Shown here: positions 10,023 to 20,880 of the stretch, in pieces
Layout of the letters: each line of letters opens with the position of its first letter
Numbering within the stretch: position 1 is the stretch's first letter
DNA from: Loripinus fragilis
Taxonomy: Eukaryota; Mollusca; Bivalvia; Lucinida; Lucinidae
Assembly (NCBI GenBank): GCA_964019695.1
Contig: OZ026525.1
Location: forward strand, 92,475,779 to 92,539,778
Direction: 5' to 3'
Length of the DNA: 64,000 nucleotides
Program-made: the position numbers and the translations under genes
The notes under the pieces: generated by a model
Told to the model about the DNA's origin: nothing
The model's database searches: none
What the model saw: the letters and a program-made list of their open reading frames with translations, nothing else

Positions 10023-10124
10023 TGGAAATGCATGTCCAGAGTTATTTTTAAATGAAATTTAATGCTCATATGTTCAATTGAAGTGGTTAAATAAAATGTG
10101 TGTTTCCCCTTGTGGAATGGATAT

Positions 10125-10330
10125 ATTGTTTCTTTAGTGGATCTTAGATTGAGATCATGTTTCCATGTTTCACCACATTAGATCCAAAATTTCTAAAATG
10201 GAATCTTCCCTTTGGTAAACTGGCTTAATCCATACTAGCTGCCAAAAAATGAAAAAAATATTGTCCCTGAGTAGACTGCTCATTTAGCAATACTAGCCTA
10301 GAAAGAGAACATTAGTTTCCATCATTTACC
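10125..10330. repeat. Dispersed duplicate of 8215-8470
   Basis: This aligns with 8215-8470 (ATATTGTTTCTTTAGTG, then AAAATGGAATCTTCC, CTTAATCCATACTAGCTGCC, GTCCCTGAGTAGACTGCTCA). It marks the far end of the duplicated segment. The SINE-B copy is present only on the other side. Confidence 0.65.
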
Positions 10331-10581
10331 CCTTAAGATTCTAATTTCTTAAATGGAATCTTCCAATTGGGGAATTGGTCTTATATTATTGAGCTATTCA
10401 GTCACTGTAAAGGGGGCAACTTTAATATTCATATCTGGGTGTGGTTTGGCTATTTCATCTGTTCAAGAAGGGAAATCATGTTCTATCTATTTGGTTAAGA
10501 GTTTAAGTTGTTTGAGCCAGTAAACGTGCGTGCGTTTCATGAAAATCCTAACAGTTTATACACTGAACTCACATTTATTAA

Positions 10582-10800
10582 CCCCTAGAGCGCCAATACA
10601 AAAATATTGTTGAAGCGACGTTGACAAACAGTGTAGACCCAAATTAGATGGCTCCTTTGGAAGCTGTCTATACTGGGTCCACACTGTTTGTCTCTATACT
10701 TACGTTAACCAATAATGAGACATTTTCGGATGAAGTCACTAAGCTGGATTAAATAATGTTTTGCGTCTCAACTGAGGTAATGGCGCAAGATGATAGTCAC
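10582..10800. mobile_element. piggyBac-type MITE, right end eroded
   Basis: TTAA at 10578-10581 precedes CCCCTAGAGCGCCAATAC, a variant of the family TIR. The interior carries the core dyad CAAACAGTGTAGACCCAAAT ... ACTGGGTCCACACTGTTTG (10623-10692). The right TIR is not clear. GGTAATGGCGCAAG near 10785 may be its remnant. Confidence 0.6.
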
Positions 10801-10984
10801 TTTTGAAGAAAACCACGCCTCATTTTCAGCTTTTACTTATGTCTAAGGTAGACAAGGCCTAATTTCGCATTCATGAGGTGCCGCCTTTACAGAGATCAAA
10901 AAGTTCTATAATACATATTAGCTATCAATAGATAAAATACAAAAAGAAAGAATACTTGTCCCTGAATAGATTGCTTCTTTAAAA

Positions 10985-11530
10985 AAAGTGATCTCAGTGA
11001 GAGGGTTCTTTTGAGTACCCACAACATGTGCTGTAGTTTGGTAAAAGGAAAGGTGATTATGCATCTGGCACTCTTATCTGGAGGTCTGGTGGATGTTTAC
11101 TCGATTTACTTAAAAGTTGTTTAAGGCACACATAATATGTTTTAGGTGCTCAAAACATTTGTCTCTGTGAGACAGTTATTTTGAGTACCCAAAACATGTG
11201 TTGTGGTTTGGTAAAAGGAAAAATGATTTTACAGCTCACAATCTTATCTGGAGGTCTGGTTAATGTTTACTCAATTTACTTCAATGGGAATTTTAATAGC
11301 CATACATCATATGTTTTGGTTGTTCAAGAGTCAAATGTCTCATTGAGACGGCCCTTTTGAGAACCCAGAACATGTGTTGTGGTTTGGTTAAAGGTGGTCT
11401 GGATGATGTTTACTCCATTTACTTGGAAGTTTTCTAAGCCGCACATCATATGTTTTGGGTGCTCAAAAGAATGGTCTCAGTGAGATGGTTCTTTTAAGTA
11501 CCCACTATACTATAACTGAAAGATTATTGA
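10985..11530. repeat. GAGACGGTTCTTTTGAGTACCC repeat, ~155 bp x4
   Basis: Units at about 10992, 11163, 11340 and 11483 each contain TCTC-TGAGA followed by a GTTCTTTTGAGTACCCA-like word. ACATGTGTTGTGGTTTGGTA, TATCTGGAGGTCTGGT and ACATCATATGTTTTGGGTGC follow. A related three-unit block is at 44645-45065. Single words occur near 26440, 29045 and 42920. This is a non-coding tandem repeat. Confidence 0.75.
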
Positions 11531-11544
11531 TAGGAAGTTAAGAA

Positions 11545-13335
11545 TCAACAAACCCACTACATGTGTTGTGGTTTGGTTAAAGGAAAAAAAAATGTTGATT
11601 TTTTTTCCATTTTAATGCCCCCAAAGGAACTTAGGAAGGCATATAGTAATCGCACTGTCCGTCCGTCCCGCTTCGTGTCCGGTGCATATCTCCTAAATTC
11701 TTTGAGGTAGGAATTCCAAATTTGGTGTGTTGATTCATCCTGGCATGGCGGAGTGTCACATACCATTTTTGGGTCGCTGCGACCTTGACATCTAACCTAG
11801 GTTTTAGAATAATTGTGTCCGGAGCATATCTCTAATATTATTTGAGGTGGGAATCTCAAATTTGGTGTGTGGATGCATCTTGGGATGACATAGTGTCACG
11901 TACCATAATTAGGTCACTGTTACCTTGAACTTGACCTCTGACCTTGTTTCCAGAAACTGCATTGAGTCTGGTGCATATCTCCTATGTTCTTTGAAAGTGG
12001 AATTCCAAATGTGGTATGCAAATGTATCTTGGGATGACCGAGTCTTAAATACCATTTTCGGTTCACTGTGACCTTGATCTCGACCTCTGACCTAGTTTTA
12101 AGAATTATTGTGCCTGGAGCATATCTCTTACATGCTTTGAGGTAGGAAATCTAAATTTGGTGTGTGGATGCATCCTCAGATGGTGGAGTGTCTCGTACCA
12201 TTTCCGGATCACTGTGACCTTGACCTCTGACCTAGTTTTAGAATAATCATGCCCGTAGCATGTATTTCATATTATTTCAGGTAGGAATCTCAAATTTGGT
12301 GTGTGGATGCATCTGGGGATGAAGAAGTGTCACATACCATAATTGGGTCACTGTAACCTTGAACTTGACCTCTGACCTAGTTTCTAGAAACTGTATTGAG
12401 TCTGGTGCATATCTCCTGTATTCTTTGAGATAGGAATTCCAATTTTGGTGTGTAAATGCATCTTGGGTTGATGGAGTGTCACATACCATTTTTGGGTCAC
12501 CTTGACCTTGATCTCTGACCTAGTTTTAAGAATTATTGTGCCCATAGCATATCTTTTATATTCTTTGAGATAGGAATTCCAAATTTGGTATGTGTATGAA
12601 TCTTGGGATGGCGGAGTGCTGCGTACCATGTTTGGGTCACTGTGACCTTAAACTTGACCTTTGACCTGGTTTTTAGAATAATAATATGTGGAGCATATCT
12701 CTTTTATCATTTGAGGTAGGAATCCCAAATTTGATGTGTGAATGCATCTTAGAATGGTGGATTGTCCCGTCCTATTTTCCGGTCTCTGTGATCTTGAACA
12801 CTGACCTAGTATCTAGAATTGGCATAACTTCTTTATTCTTTGAGGTAGGAATTCCAAATTTAGTGTGTGGATGCATTTTGGGATGGCCAAGTCTTGTATA
12901 CACTTTTCGGGTCACTGTGACTTTTTCCTTTGGCCTAGTTTTAGAATAACCGTGTTCTTAGCATTTTTTCCATATTGTATGAGCTAGGAATCCTTAATTT
13001 GGTATGTGGTTGCATCTTGGGCTGGCAGAGTGTCATGTTTCAGTTTTGTGACCTTGACCTTATATCTAAAATAATCCTGTCAGGAGCATATCTCGTATAT
13101 CATTTGAGGGAGAATCCCAAATTTGCTGTATGGATATATCTTTGGATGCTGATGTGTGGCATACCATTTTTAGGTCACTGCGATCTTGAGCTATGACCTA
13201 GTTTCTAGAATAATCGTGTCTGGATCTTATCTCCTATATTATTTGATGTATGAATCCCAAATTTGGTGTTTTGATTCCTCTTGGGATGGCGGAGTGGTGA
13301 ATATCATTTTGGGTCACTTTGATAAGGATATATAT
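11545..13335. repeat. Satellite, ~145 bp x12, with AGGTCA half-sites
   Basis: About twelve diverged units each contain the blocks TGGGTCACTGTGACCTTGAC and CTCTGACCTAGTTT, then GAGCATATCTCCTATATTC, TTTGAGGTAGGAATTCCAA, and ATTTGGTGTGTGGATGCATC. A GGGATGGCGGAGTGT-type word ends the unit. On the minus strand the first block gives AGGTCA half-sites. Perfect direct repeats with 1-nt spacing (AGGTCAgAGGTCA or AGGTCAaAGGTCA) occur at 11932-11944, 12215-12233, 12366-12378 and 12655-12667. The minus-strand frames open here (VCDTPPxQD..NSYLKEYRRYAPD) are satellite translations. The array is bounded at 11590-11690 by a GGGGGCATT-type boundary on the minus strand. Confidence 0.85.
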
Positions 13336-13339
13336 TGTA

Positions 13340-14285
13340 TATGACTTGGATAAGGATTAGTTTAGATATTTACATTTAACCAAAACAAATACTTAATTGT
13401 CATGTTAAAATATAAACTATTATTTTTCACGTCTCTCTATCTATATTTTAGCATTATACACACAAGGAATATTGAAAAAGTTGATATATATAACATCTGT
13501 AAAAAGGTCTTGATAATCAGTAATAATTTAATTCCTAAGATTAAAGCACCAAAACCTAGAGATTTATAGGCAACTATGTGAAAAATATTCATTTCGCCCT
13601 GAAATATCATCTCTTACACCAAGTCTATGTCCTTGCTTATTTATAATGTTATGTAACATCAGTAACAACCTGTAACAAGTTCTCCTATCTTGTTGTTGAA
13701 CTTGCAAAATTTATCATTCTTTATTATATTAGCACGACTATCAAATAATGGAAGATTTCATATATTTTTACTTGAATAATACCTACCGAATTGGGCTCCT
13801 TAAAACTTAGGGTAGTGTTGTTTAATTGCTCATATAATGCACCATATTTAAGATAGATAAACACTTTGTTTTTTCTATGAGCCAAATGAGTGTGTAAGTA
13901 CAACTAGATCAAAAGCATTTTAAAAAAGCACAAATCAGCTGTAAAAGCAAATAATATTGGTCACAATTACCATTTTTAAGGGTAGTTTAATTTAAGTAAC
14001 GCACATAACACATTAGGATGCCGTTATTTTGCTTTAAAACTTTTATATGTATTCTAGGTATCCAGTAGGCAAACTATATGCGTAATTTAGATAGTGAGTT
14101 TAATCGGGAGTTTAATGCCTTCTTATTGCACAGACTTTTACTTTTCATTTTCTGAATTTTATATGGTAACATATGTAACAGACTGTCAGAGGCAAACACC
14201 CAATCGTACACATGCAAACATCTCTTGTTCTTCGCAGCTTGAAATGCTCTTTTAAGATACGATGTGTCTGCAAAATTCTTTAACG
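13340..14285. repeat. GTAACATATGTTAC-family repeat, copy 1
   Basis: Long stretches match 62280-63300: AAACTATTATTTTTCAC.., TATATAACATCTGTAA, GAAATATCATCTCTTAC, TCCTTGCTTATTTATAATG followed by TTATGTAACATCAGTAAC, TTGCAAAATTTATCATTC, TATGGTAACATATGTAACAG with CTGTCAGAG, and CAAACATCTCTT. The similarity is obvious but diverged. The family also appears in opposite orientation at 57035-61020. I could not assign it to a transposon class. Confidence 0.7.
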
Positions 14286-14474
14286 GGGAGCAAAACCTTC
14301 TCAGCCATCAGTCTAACAATGATACATTGCCATTTTGGTAACGTATATTTTAGGATTTCTCACCAAGGGAGAAATTGAAATCTCTCTGTTTTGATATAAA
14401 ACTCTCACAACTTTGAACACAAAGTGTAAAATGCTTCTTTGAGCTAAAAACTGAAACTATTATTTTTGGATAAA

Positions 14475-14885
14475 AAACCCCTTATTTTGTGGGGGAAAAA
14501 CCCCGCGGGGGAAAAACCCTGCGGGGGAATTTTCTTTTTCCTCTAGAGGCACAATATAATGCTGAAAGTTTTCGATATACCTTTTATTATGCATTGTGAT
14601 GAATAATAATTCAAAAAAGTCAATTTGAATTTTTCAAAAAACCCTGCGGGGTTTTTCCCCCACAATCTGAAATGGGAGAAAAACCCCGCGGGGGAAATCA
14701 AAGTTTGGAATTAAGCCATATCAATCATTTTCTGCAATAATTACAATCAAACAAACTTGTTTCTTGAACAAATTTTAATATTTATTTTTTTGAAAAAACC
14801 CTGCGGGGTTTTTCCCCCATTTGAAAATGTGGGGGAAAAACCCCGCGGGGTTTTTCAAAAACCCCGCGGGTTTTTTAACTTTGAC
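14475..14885. repeat. CCCCGCGGGG hairpin cluster
   Basis: AAAAACCCCGCGGGG and AAAACCCTGCGGGGTTTTTC recur at about 14493-14535, 14636-14697 and 14790-14877, in both orientations. Pairs such as CCCCCACAATCTG..GGGAGAAAAACCCC and the adjoining pair at 14800-14850 (CCCCCATTTGAAAATGTGGGGG) can form strong hairpins. The GC-rich words stand out sharply from the AT-rich surroundings. Confidence 0.8.
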
Positions 14886-15054
14886 CATTTTTTTCACCAT
14901 GATGGCATATATTTTTTTAGTCATTATTATATATGTTTTGCTCCCTTATGTCTGTATTTATGTAATTTAGTGGTTTTGAGTCTTTTGCATCACTAGAAAG
15001 ATGATGTGATTTTGCCAAATTCTGGTGTGGCAAAAAAAACTGGTGGCTGTTTTA

Positions 15055-18000
15055 TAAGGGTTATCAGCAGATGACAATGTCATGTTTAAGTTTAACGCAA
15101 AGTTAAAATACATTGGTTCAACTTCAACTTGTCATAACCTCTAAAGTGTCAAACAGTTTTGACCCCTATCAGGTCCAGACAGAATGTCGGGCCTGTTCTG
15201 GGTCAAAATTGTTTGAAAGGGTTATCAGCAGATGACAACGTCATGTTAAAGTTTAACGCAAAGTTAAAATACATTGGTTCAACTTCAACTTGTCATAACC
15301 TCTAAAGTGTTCAACAGTTTGGACCCCTATCAGGTCCGGACAGCTGTCTGGCCTGATCTGGGTCAAAATTGTTTGAAAGGGTTATCAGCAAATAGAAATG
15401 TCATGAAAAAGTTTAATGCATAATTAAAATACATTGGTTTAACTTCAACTTGTTATAACCTCTAAAGTGTCAAACAGTTTAACCCCTATCAGGTCCGGAC
15501 AGAATGTCGGGCCTGATCTGGGTACAAATTGTTTGAAAGGGTTATCAGCAGATAACAAGGTCATGTAAAGGTTTAACGAAAAGTTTAAATACATCAGTTC
15601 AACTTAACTTGTCATAACCTCTAAAGTGTCAAACAGTTTTGACATCTATCAGGTCCGGACAGAATGTGGGGCCTGATCTGGGTCCAAATTAGTTGAAAAG
15701 GTTATCAGCAGATGACAACGTCATGTTAAAGTTTAATGCAAAGTAACAATACATCGGTTCAACTGCAACTTGTCATAACCTCTAAAGTGTCAAACAGTTT
15801 AGACCCCTATCAGCTCTGGACAGAATGTGGGGCCTGATCTGGGTCCAAATTGTTTGAAAGGGTTATCAGCAGATGACAATGTCATGTAAAAGTTTAATGC
15901 ATAGTTAAAATACATAGGTTCAACTTCAACTTGTCATAACCTCTCAAATGTCAAACAGTTTGACCCCTATCAGGTCAGGACAGAATGTTGGGCCTGATTT
16001 GGGTCCAAATTGTTTGAAACACTTATCAGCAGATGACAATGTCATGTAAAGGTTTAACGCAAAGTTAAAATACATTGGTTCAACTTCAACTTGTAATAAT
16101 CTCTAAAGTGTCAAACAGTTTGACCCCTATCAGGTCCAGACAGAATGTTGGGCCTGATCTGGGACCAAATTGTTTGAAACACTTGTCAGCAGATGTCATC
16201 TGCTGACAAAGTCATGAAAAGGTTTTAATGCAAAAATAAATTATTGGTTCAACTGCAACTTGTAATAACCTCTAAAGTGTCACAAAGTTTGGAACCCTAT
16301 CAGGTCCGGACAGAATGTAGGGCCTAATCTGGGTCCAAATTGTTTGAAAGGGTTATCAGCAGATGGCAAGGTCATGTAAAGGTTTAACGAAAGTTTAAAT
16401 ATATCAGTTCAACTTCACTTGTCATAACCTCTAAAGTGTCAAACAGTTTTGACACCCATCAGGTCCGGACAGAATGTGGGGCCTGATCTTGGTCCAAATT
16501 AGTTGAAAGGGTTATCAGCAGATGACAACGTCATGTTTAAGTTTATCGCAAGGTTACAATACATCGGTTCAACTTCAACTTGTCATAACCTCTAAAGTGT
16601 CAAACAGTTTGGACCTGGATCAGGTCCGGACAGAATGTTGGGCCTGATCTGGTCCAAATTGTTTGAAACACTTATATGCATATGTCATCGGCTGACAAAG
16701 TCATGTAAAGGTTTCAGGCAAAAATAAAACATTGCTTCAACTCCAACTTGTCAAAACCTCTAAAGTGTCAAACAGTTTGGACCCCTATCAGGTCCAGACA
16801 GAATGTCGGGCCTGACCTGGGTCCAAATTGTTTGAAAGGGTTATCAGCAGATGACAATGTCATGTAAAGGTTCAACGCAAAGTTAAAATACATCAGTTCA
16901 ACTTCAACTTTTCATAACCTCTAAAGTGTCAAACAGTTTGGACCCCTATCAGGTCTGGACAGAATGTCAGGCCTGATCTTGGTCCAAATTGTTTGAAAGG
17001 GTTATCAGCAGATGACAATGTCATGTATAGGTTTAATGCAAAGTTAAAATACATCTGTTCAACCTCAACTTGTCATAACCTCTAAAGTGTCAAACAGTTT
17101 TGACCCCTATCAGGTCTGGACAGAATGTCTGGCCTGATCTGAGTCCAAATTGTTTGAAAGGGTTATCAGCAGATGGCAATGTCATGTTAAAGTTTAAGTC
17201 AAAGTAAAATACATCGGCTCAATTTCAACTTGTCATAACCTCTAAAGTGTCAATTAGTTTTGACCCCTATTCGGTGTTCGAAAAATGTCAGGCCTGATCT
17301 GGGTCCAAATTACTTGAAAGGGTTATCAGCAGATGACAATAACACGTTAAGGTTTAACGCAAAGTTAAAATACATCGGTTCAATTTCACCTTTTCATAAA
17401 CTCTAAAGTGTCAAACAGTTTGGACCCGGATCAGGTCCGGACAGAATGTTGGGCCTGATCTGGGTCCAAATTGTTTGAAATACTTATCTGCATATTTCAT
17501 CAGCTGACAAAGTCATGTAATGGTTTACACAAAGTTTAAATACATCGGTTCAACTCCAAATTGTCATAACCTCTAAAGTGTCAAACAGTATAACTCCCAT
17601 CAGGTCCATACAAAATGTTGGGCCTGACCTGGGTCCAAATTGTTTGAAAGGGTTATCAGCAGATGACAATGTCATGTAAAGGTTTAACGCAAGTTGAAAT
17701 ACATTGGTTCAACTTTATCTTGTCATAACCTCTAAAGTGTCAAAGAGCTTGAACCCCTATCAGGTCTGGACATAATGTTGAGCCTGATCTGGGTCCAAAT
17801 CATTTGAAAGGGTTATCAGAAGATCGCATTATCAGCAGATGTCATCTGCTGACAAAGTCATGTAAAGGTTTCAGGCAAAAATAAAACATTGCTTCAACTC
17901 CAACTTGTCATAACCTCTAAAGTGTCAAACAGTTTGGACACCTATCAGGTCCGGAGGGAATGTCAGGACTGATCTGGGTCCAAATTGTTTGAAATGGTTA

Positions 18001-19455
18001 TCAGCAGATGACAATGTCATAATTAAGTTTAACGCAAAGTTAAAAAACATCGGTTCAACTTCAACTTGTCATAACCTCTAAAGTGTCAAACAGTTTGGAC
18101 CCCTATCAGGTCCGGACAGAATGTCGGGCCTGATCAGGGTCCAAATTGTTTGAAAGGGTTATCAGCAGATGACAATGTCATGTAAAAATTAAATGCATAG
18201 TTAAAATACATCGGTTCAACTTCAACTTGTCATAACCTCTAAAGTGTCAAACAGTTTGACCCCAATCAGGTCCGGACAGAATGTTGGGCCTGATCTGGGT
18301 CCAAATTGTTTGAAAAGGGTTATCAGCAGATGACAATGTCATGTTAAGGTTACAGGCAAAGTTGAAATACATTGGTTCAACTTCAACTTTTCATAACCTC
18401 TAAAGCTTCAAACAGATTGGACCCCTATTAGGTCTGGACGAAACATAGGGCCTGATTTTGGTCAAATTGTTTGAAAGGGTTACCAGCAGATGACAATGTT
18501 GAGTTAAAGTTTTATTCAAAGTTAAAATACATTGGTTCAACTTCAATTAGTCATAACCCCTAAACCGTCAAACGGTTTTGACCCCAATCAGGTCTGGACA
18601 GAATGTTGGGCCTGACCTGGATCCAAATTACTTGAAAGGGCTATCAGCAGATGACAATAACATGTTAAGGTTTAACGCAAAATTAAAATTCATCGGTTCA
18701 ACTTCAACTTGTCATAACCTCTAAAGTGTCAAACAGTTTGGACATGGATCATGTCCTGACAGAATGTCGGGCCTGAACTGGGTCCAAATTGTTTGAAACA
18801 CTTATCAGCAGATGTCATCTGCTGACAAAGTCATGTAAAGGTTTAACACAAAAATAAAACAATTGTTCAACTCCAACTTGTCATAACCTCTAAAGTGTCA
18901 AACAGTTTGGACCCGTATCAGGTCGGGACAGAATGACTGGCCTGATCTGGGTTCAAACTGTTTGAAAGGGTTATCAGCAGATGACAACATCACGTAAAAG
19001 TTTAACGCATAGTTAAAATACATCGGTTCAACTTCAACTTGTCATAACCTCTTAAGTGTCAAACAGTTTAGACCCCTATCAGGTCTGGACAGAATGTTGG
19101 GCCTGATCTGGGTCCAAATTGTTTGAAAGGGTTATCAGCAGATGACAATGTCATTTTTAAGTTTAACGCAAAATTAAACTTCATCGGTTCAACTTCAACT
19201 TGTCATAACCTCTTAAGTGTCAAACAGTTTGGACCCCTATCAGGTCTGGACAGAATGTCGGGCCTTATCTGGGTCCAAATTTTTTGAAAAGGGTTATCAG
19301 CAGATGACAATGTCATGTTTAAGTTGAATGAAATATTAAAATACATCGGTTCAACTTCAACTTGTCATAACCTCTAAAGTGTCAAACAGTTTGGACCCCT
19401 ATCAGGTCTGGACAGAATGACGGGCCTGATCTGGCTCCAAATTGTTTGAAACACA
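15055..19455 (+). repeat. 160-bp satellite array, 27 units
   Basis: Units begin at GGTTATCAGCAGATGACAAT (15061, 15222, 15382, 15542, 15702, 15863, 16023 and so on to about 19297), with a mean period near 161-163 bp. Each unit continues with GTTTAACGCAAAGTTAAAAT, CGGTTCAACTTCAACTTGTC, ATAACCTCTAAAGTGTCAAA, then a dyad: CAGTTTGGACCCCTATCAGG ... GGCCTGATCTGGGTCCAAAT TG. A variant unit with CAGCAGATGTCATCTGCTG occurs at about 16184, 17835 and 18803, with related units at 16672 and 17484. Edges are sharp at both ends. The period resembles that of known bivalve satellites of about 160 bp, a similarity by length only. No coding sense. Confidence 0.95.
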
Positions 19456-20880
19456 GTATTAATAGATTTTCGAGATTTTTTTTCCCCTTCTTCCAGCCCT
19501 TTTAGAAACAAAACAAAAGGGTATGGGGTATGGGAAACAACTCGTACTGTATCGGTTTTTTACCAGCACACAAGGTTCTGCAAAATCAAAATTTCTGACT
19601 TAATATTTATTCCGAGCCGAAATGTGGTGCCTGTTTAAAAAAACTGCCTGATATGTTAATTTTAGCAAGACAATTATTCAGTGTAGAACTGGTAGCAAAT
19701 TTATTTAACATAAATAGTTTGTAATACCTACGAGTTATCATTTTGTGGCACCACCTTTTAGTATACCAAAGGAGATGACACACATCACGCACGCACACAC
19801 GCGGCTTATCATCAACTGAGTGCAAATAATTTTTTTCCATGTCACCAACCGAGCGCAAAACCCTCCCACCGACCGAGCGCAGATTCTATATGACTTTTTT
19901 ATGGGACCCACCCGTAGTAAACGGGCAACATAAGTTTGTGTGCACAATAAAATACCGGGCCTTATTGTACAGATGTACCACGACCTCTGACCAAATGACC
20001 TTTGGGTCTTTCTATTTCAATCGATTGATATAGAATGCGTAAAATGAGCCAGTCGGGCTGGAACATATGTGTATGTCAAGCTTTTATAGTAAATGTAAAT
20101 AAACGCCTGAAACCCTTTTTTCTAGGAAAAACATATCAATATTGTAAATAAGGTCACGCTTCAAAGCTTTTGGTTTCTCTTTTTTTTTTTTGTACTTTCA
20201 AAGATAGATGAGAATCGATGTAAACAAACAATGGCAAGTTAACCTTGATTTTGGGCGTGCAGGTAGTCTTAGTTTACAGTTATATTGAACCTACCAGAGA
20301 TTATTGCATTTGATCGAAGCAGTGAAAAGTCATGCTTTACCTGTTTATAAGAAAAATAGAATAGCCTCATTACTATGCATCTTTGAAACTATTATACAAG
20401 TAACGGTTCTTACTTAGTCAGTTTGTTGTCACTCCCATTCAGATTGGTGAAATTATAGCGTGGGGAAAAAGCATTTTTATGGCAGAACTAGAGGAGAACG
20501 AACAACGCTGCCGAGGCATTTCATAGCCAACCCATCAATGTGATTTTAATGAAACTTTGAACGGTACCTCCACATGTAACTGCCCAAAATATTTGCGCTC
20601 AATCGACGAGGAAGGTCTCCGACCTCTATAGAAATCCTGCACCCAATTGATGGCATCCTCTGCGCCGAATTGATGAGCATTTGCGCACAATTGATGAATC
20701 ACCACACACGCACACACAACCACACACGACCGCGCTCTTTTTGTTTGATTGCACAGAAAAAGTTTTTCATAATTCAAAAAAAGCTCCATCCAATATGAAT
20801 AATTTTATACATTGACCTTTATGTTCGTATATCGATTAAGAAATTACTTTATAAGGTTCACTTGTATATGATCAGGCATT
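19456..20880. other. No gene seen; CA-rich microsatellites
   Basis: Short (AC)n tracts lie at 19788-19803 and 20703-20727. ACCGAGCGCA recurs near 19848 and 19872, and AATTGATG words recur at 20645-20697. Several minus-strand ORFs of 60-85 codons lie here without recognisable motifs. The segment separates the 160-bp satellite from the next one. Confidence 0.5.

Larger units (their letters stand above)
8930..10090. repeat. Tandem ~560-bp duplication
   Basis: Unit 1 (about 8930-9490) and unit 2 (about 9491-10090) align in the same order. Each has the CTGCTGA-family MITE, an AATGCAAA..AGAAATTT block, ACCTGTGACACCTTTCA-like sequence, TACAAAATGGGCA, a TTGTATC-ATATGTATGT block, a GCGAGTTTGCTGGGTTTTTT block, and GATGGAAATG before CCAGAGTTATTTT. 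Unit 2 has an expanded TAA microsatellite at about 9966-10020. Both are non-coding. Confidence 0.7.

Noticed and set aside
11557..12629. Minus-strand frames reading VCDTPPxQD..NSYLKEYRRYAPD
   Set aside because: They follow the satellite unit and recur only because the unit recurs.
15055..19455. Possible centromeric satellite
   Set aside because: A 4.4-kb array with isolated units and an inverted partner nearby is better explained as a dispersed satellite; nothing here indicates centromere identity.
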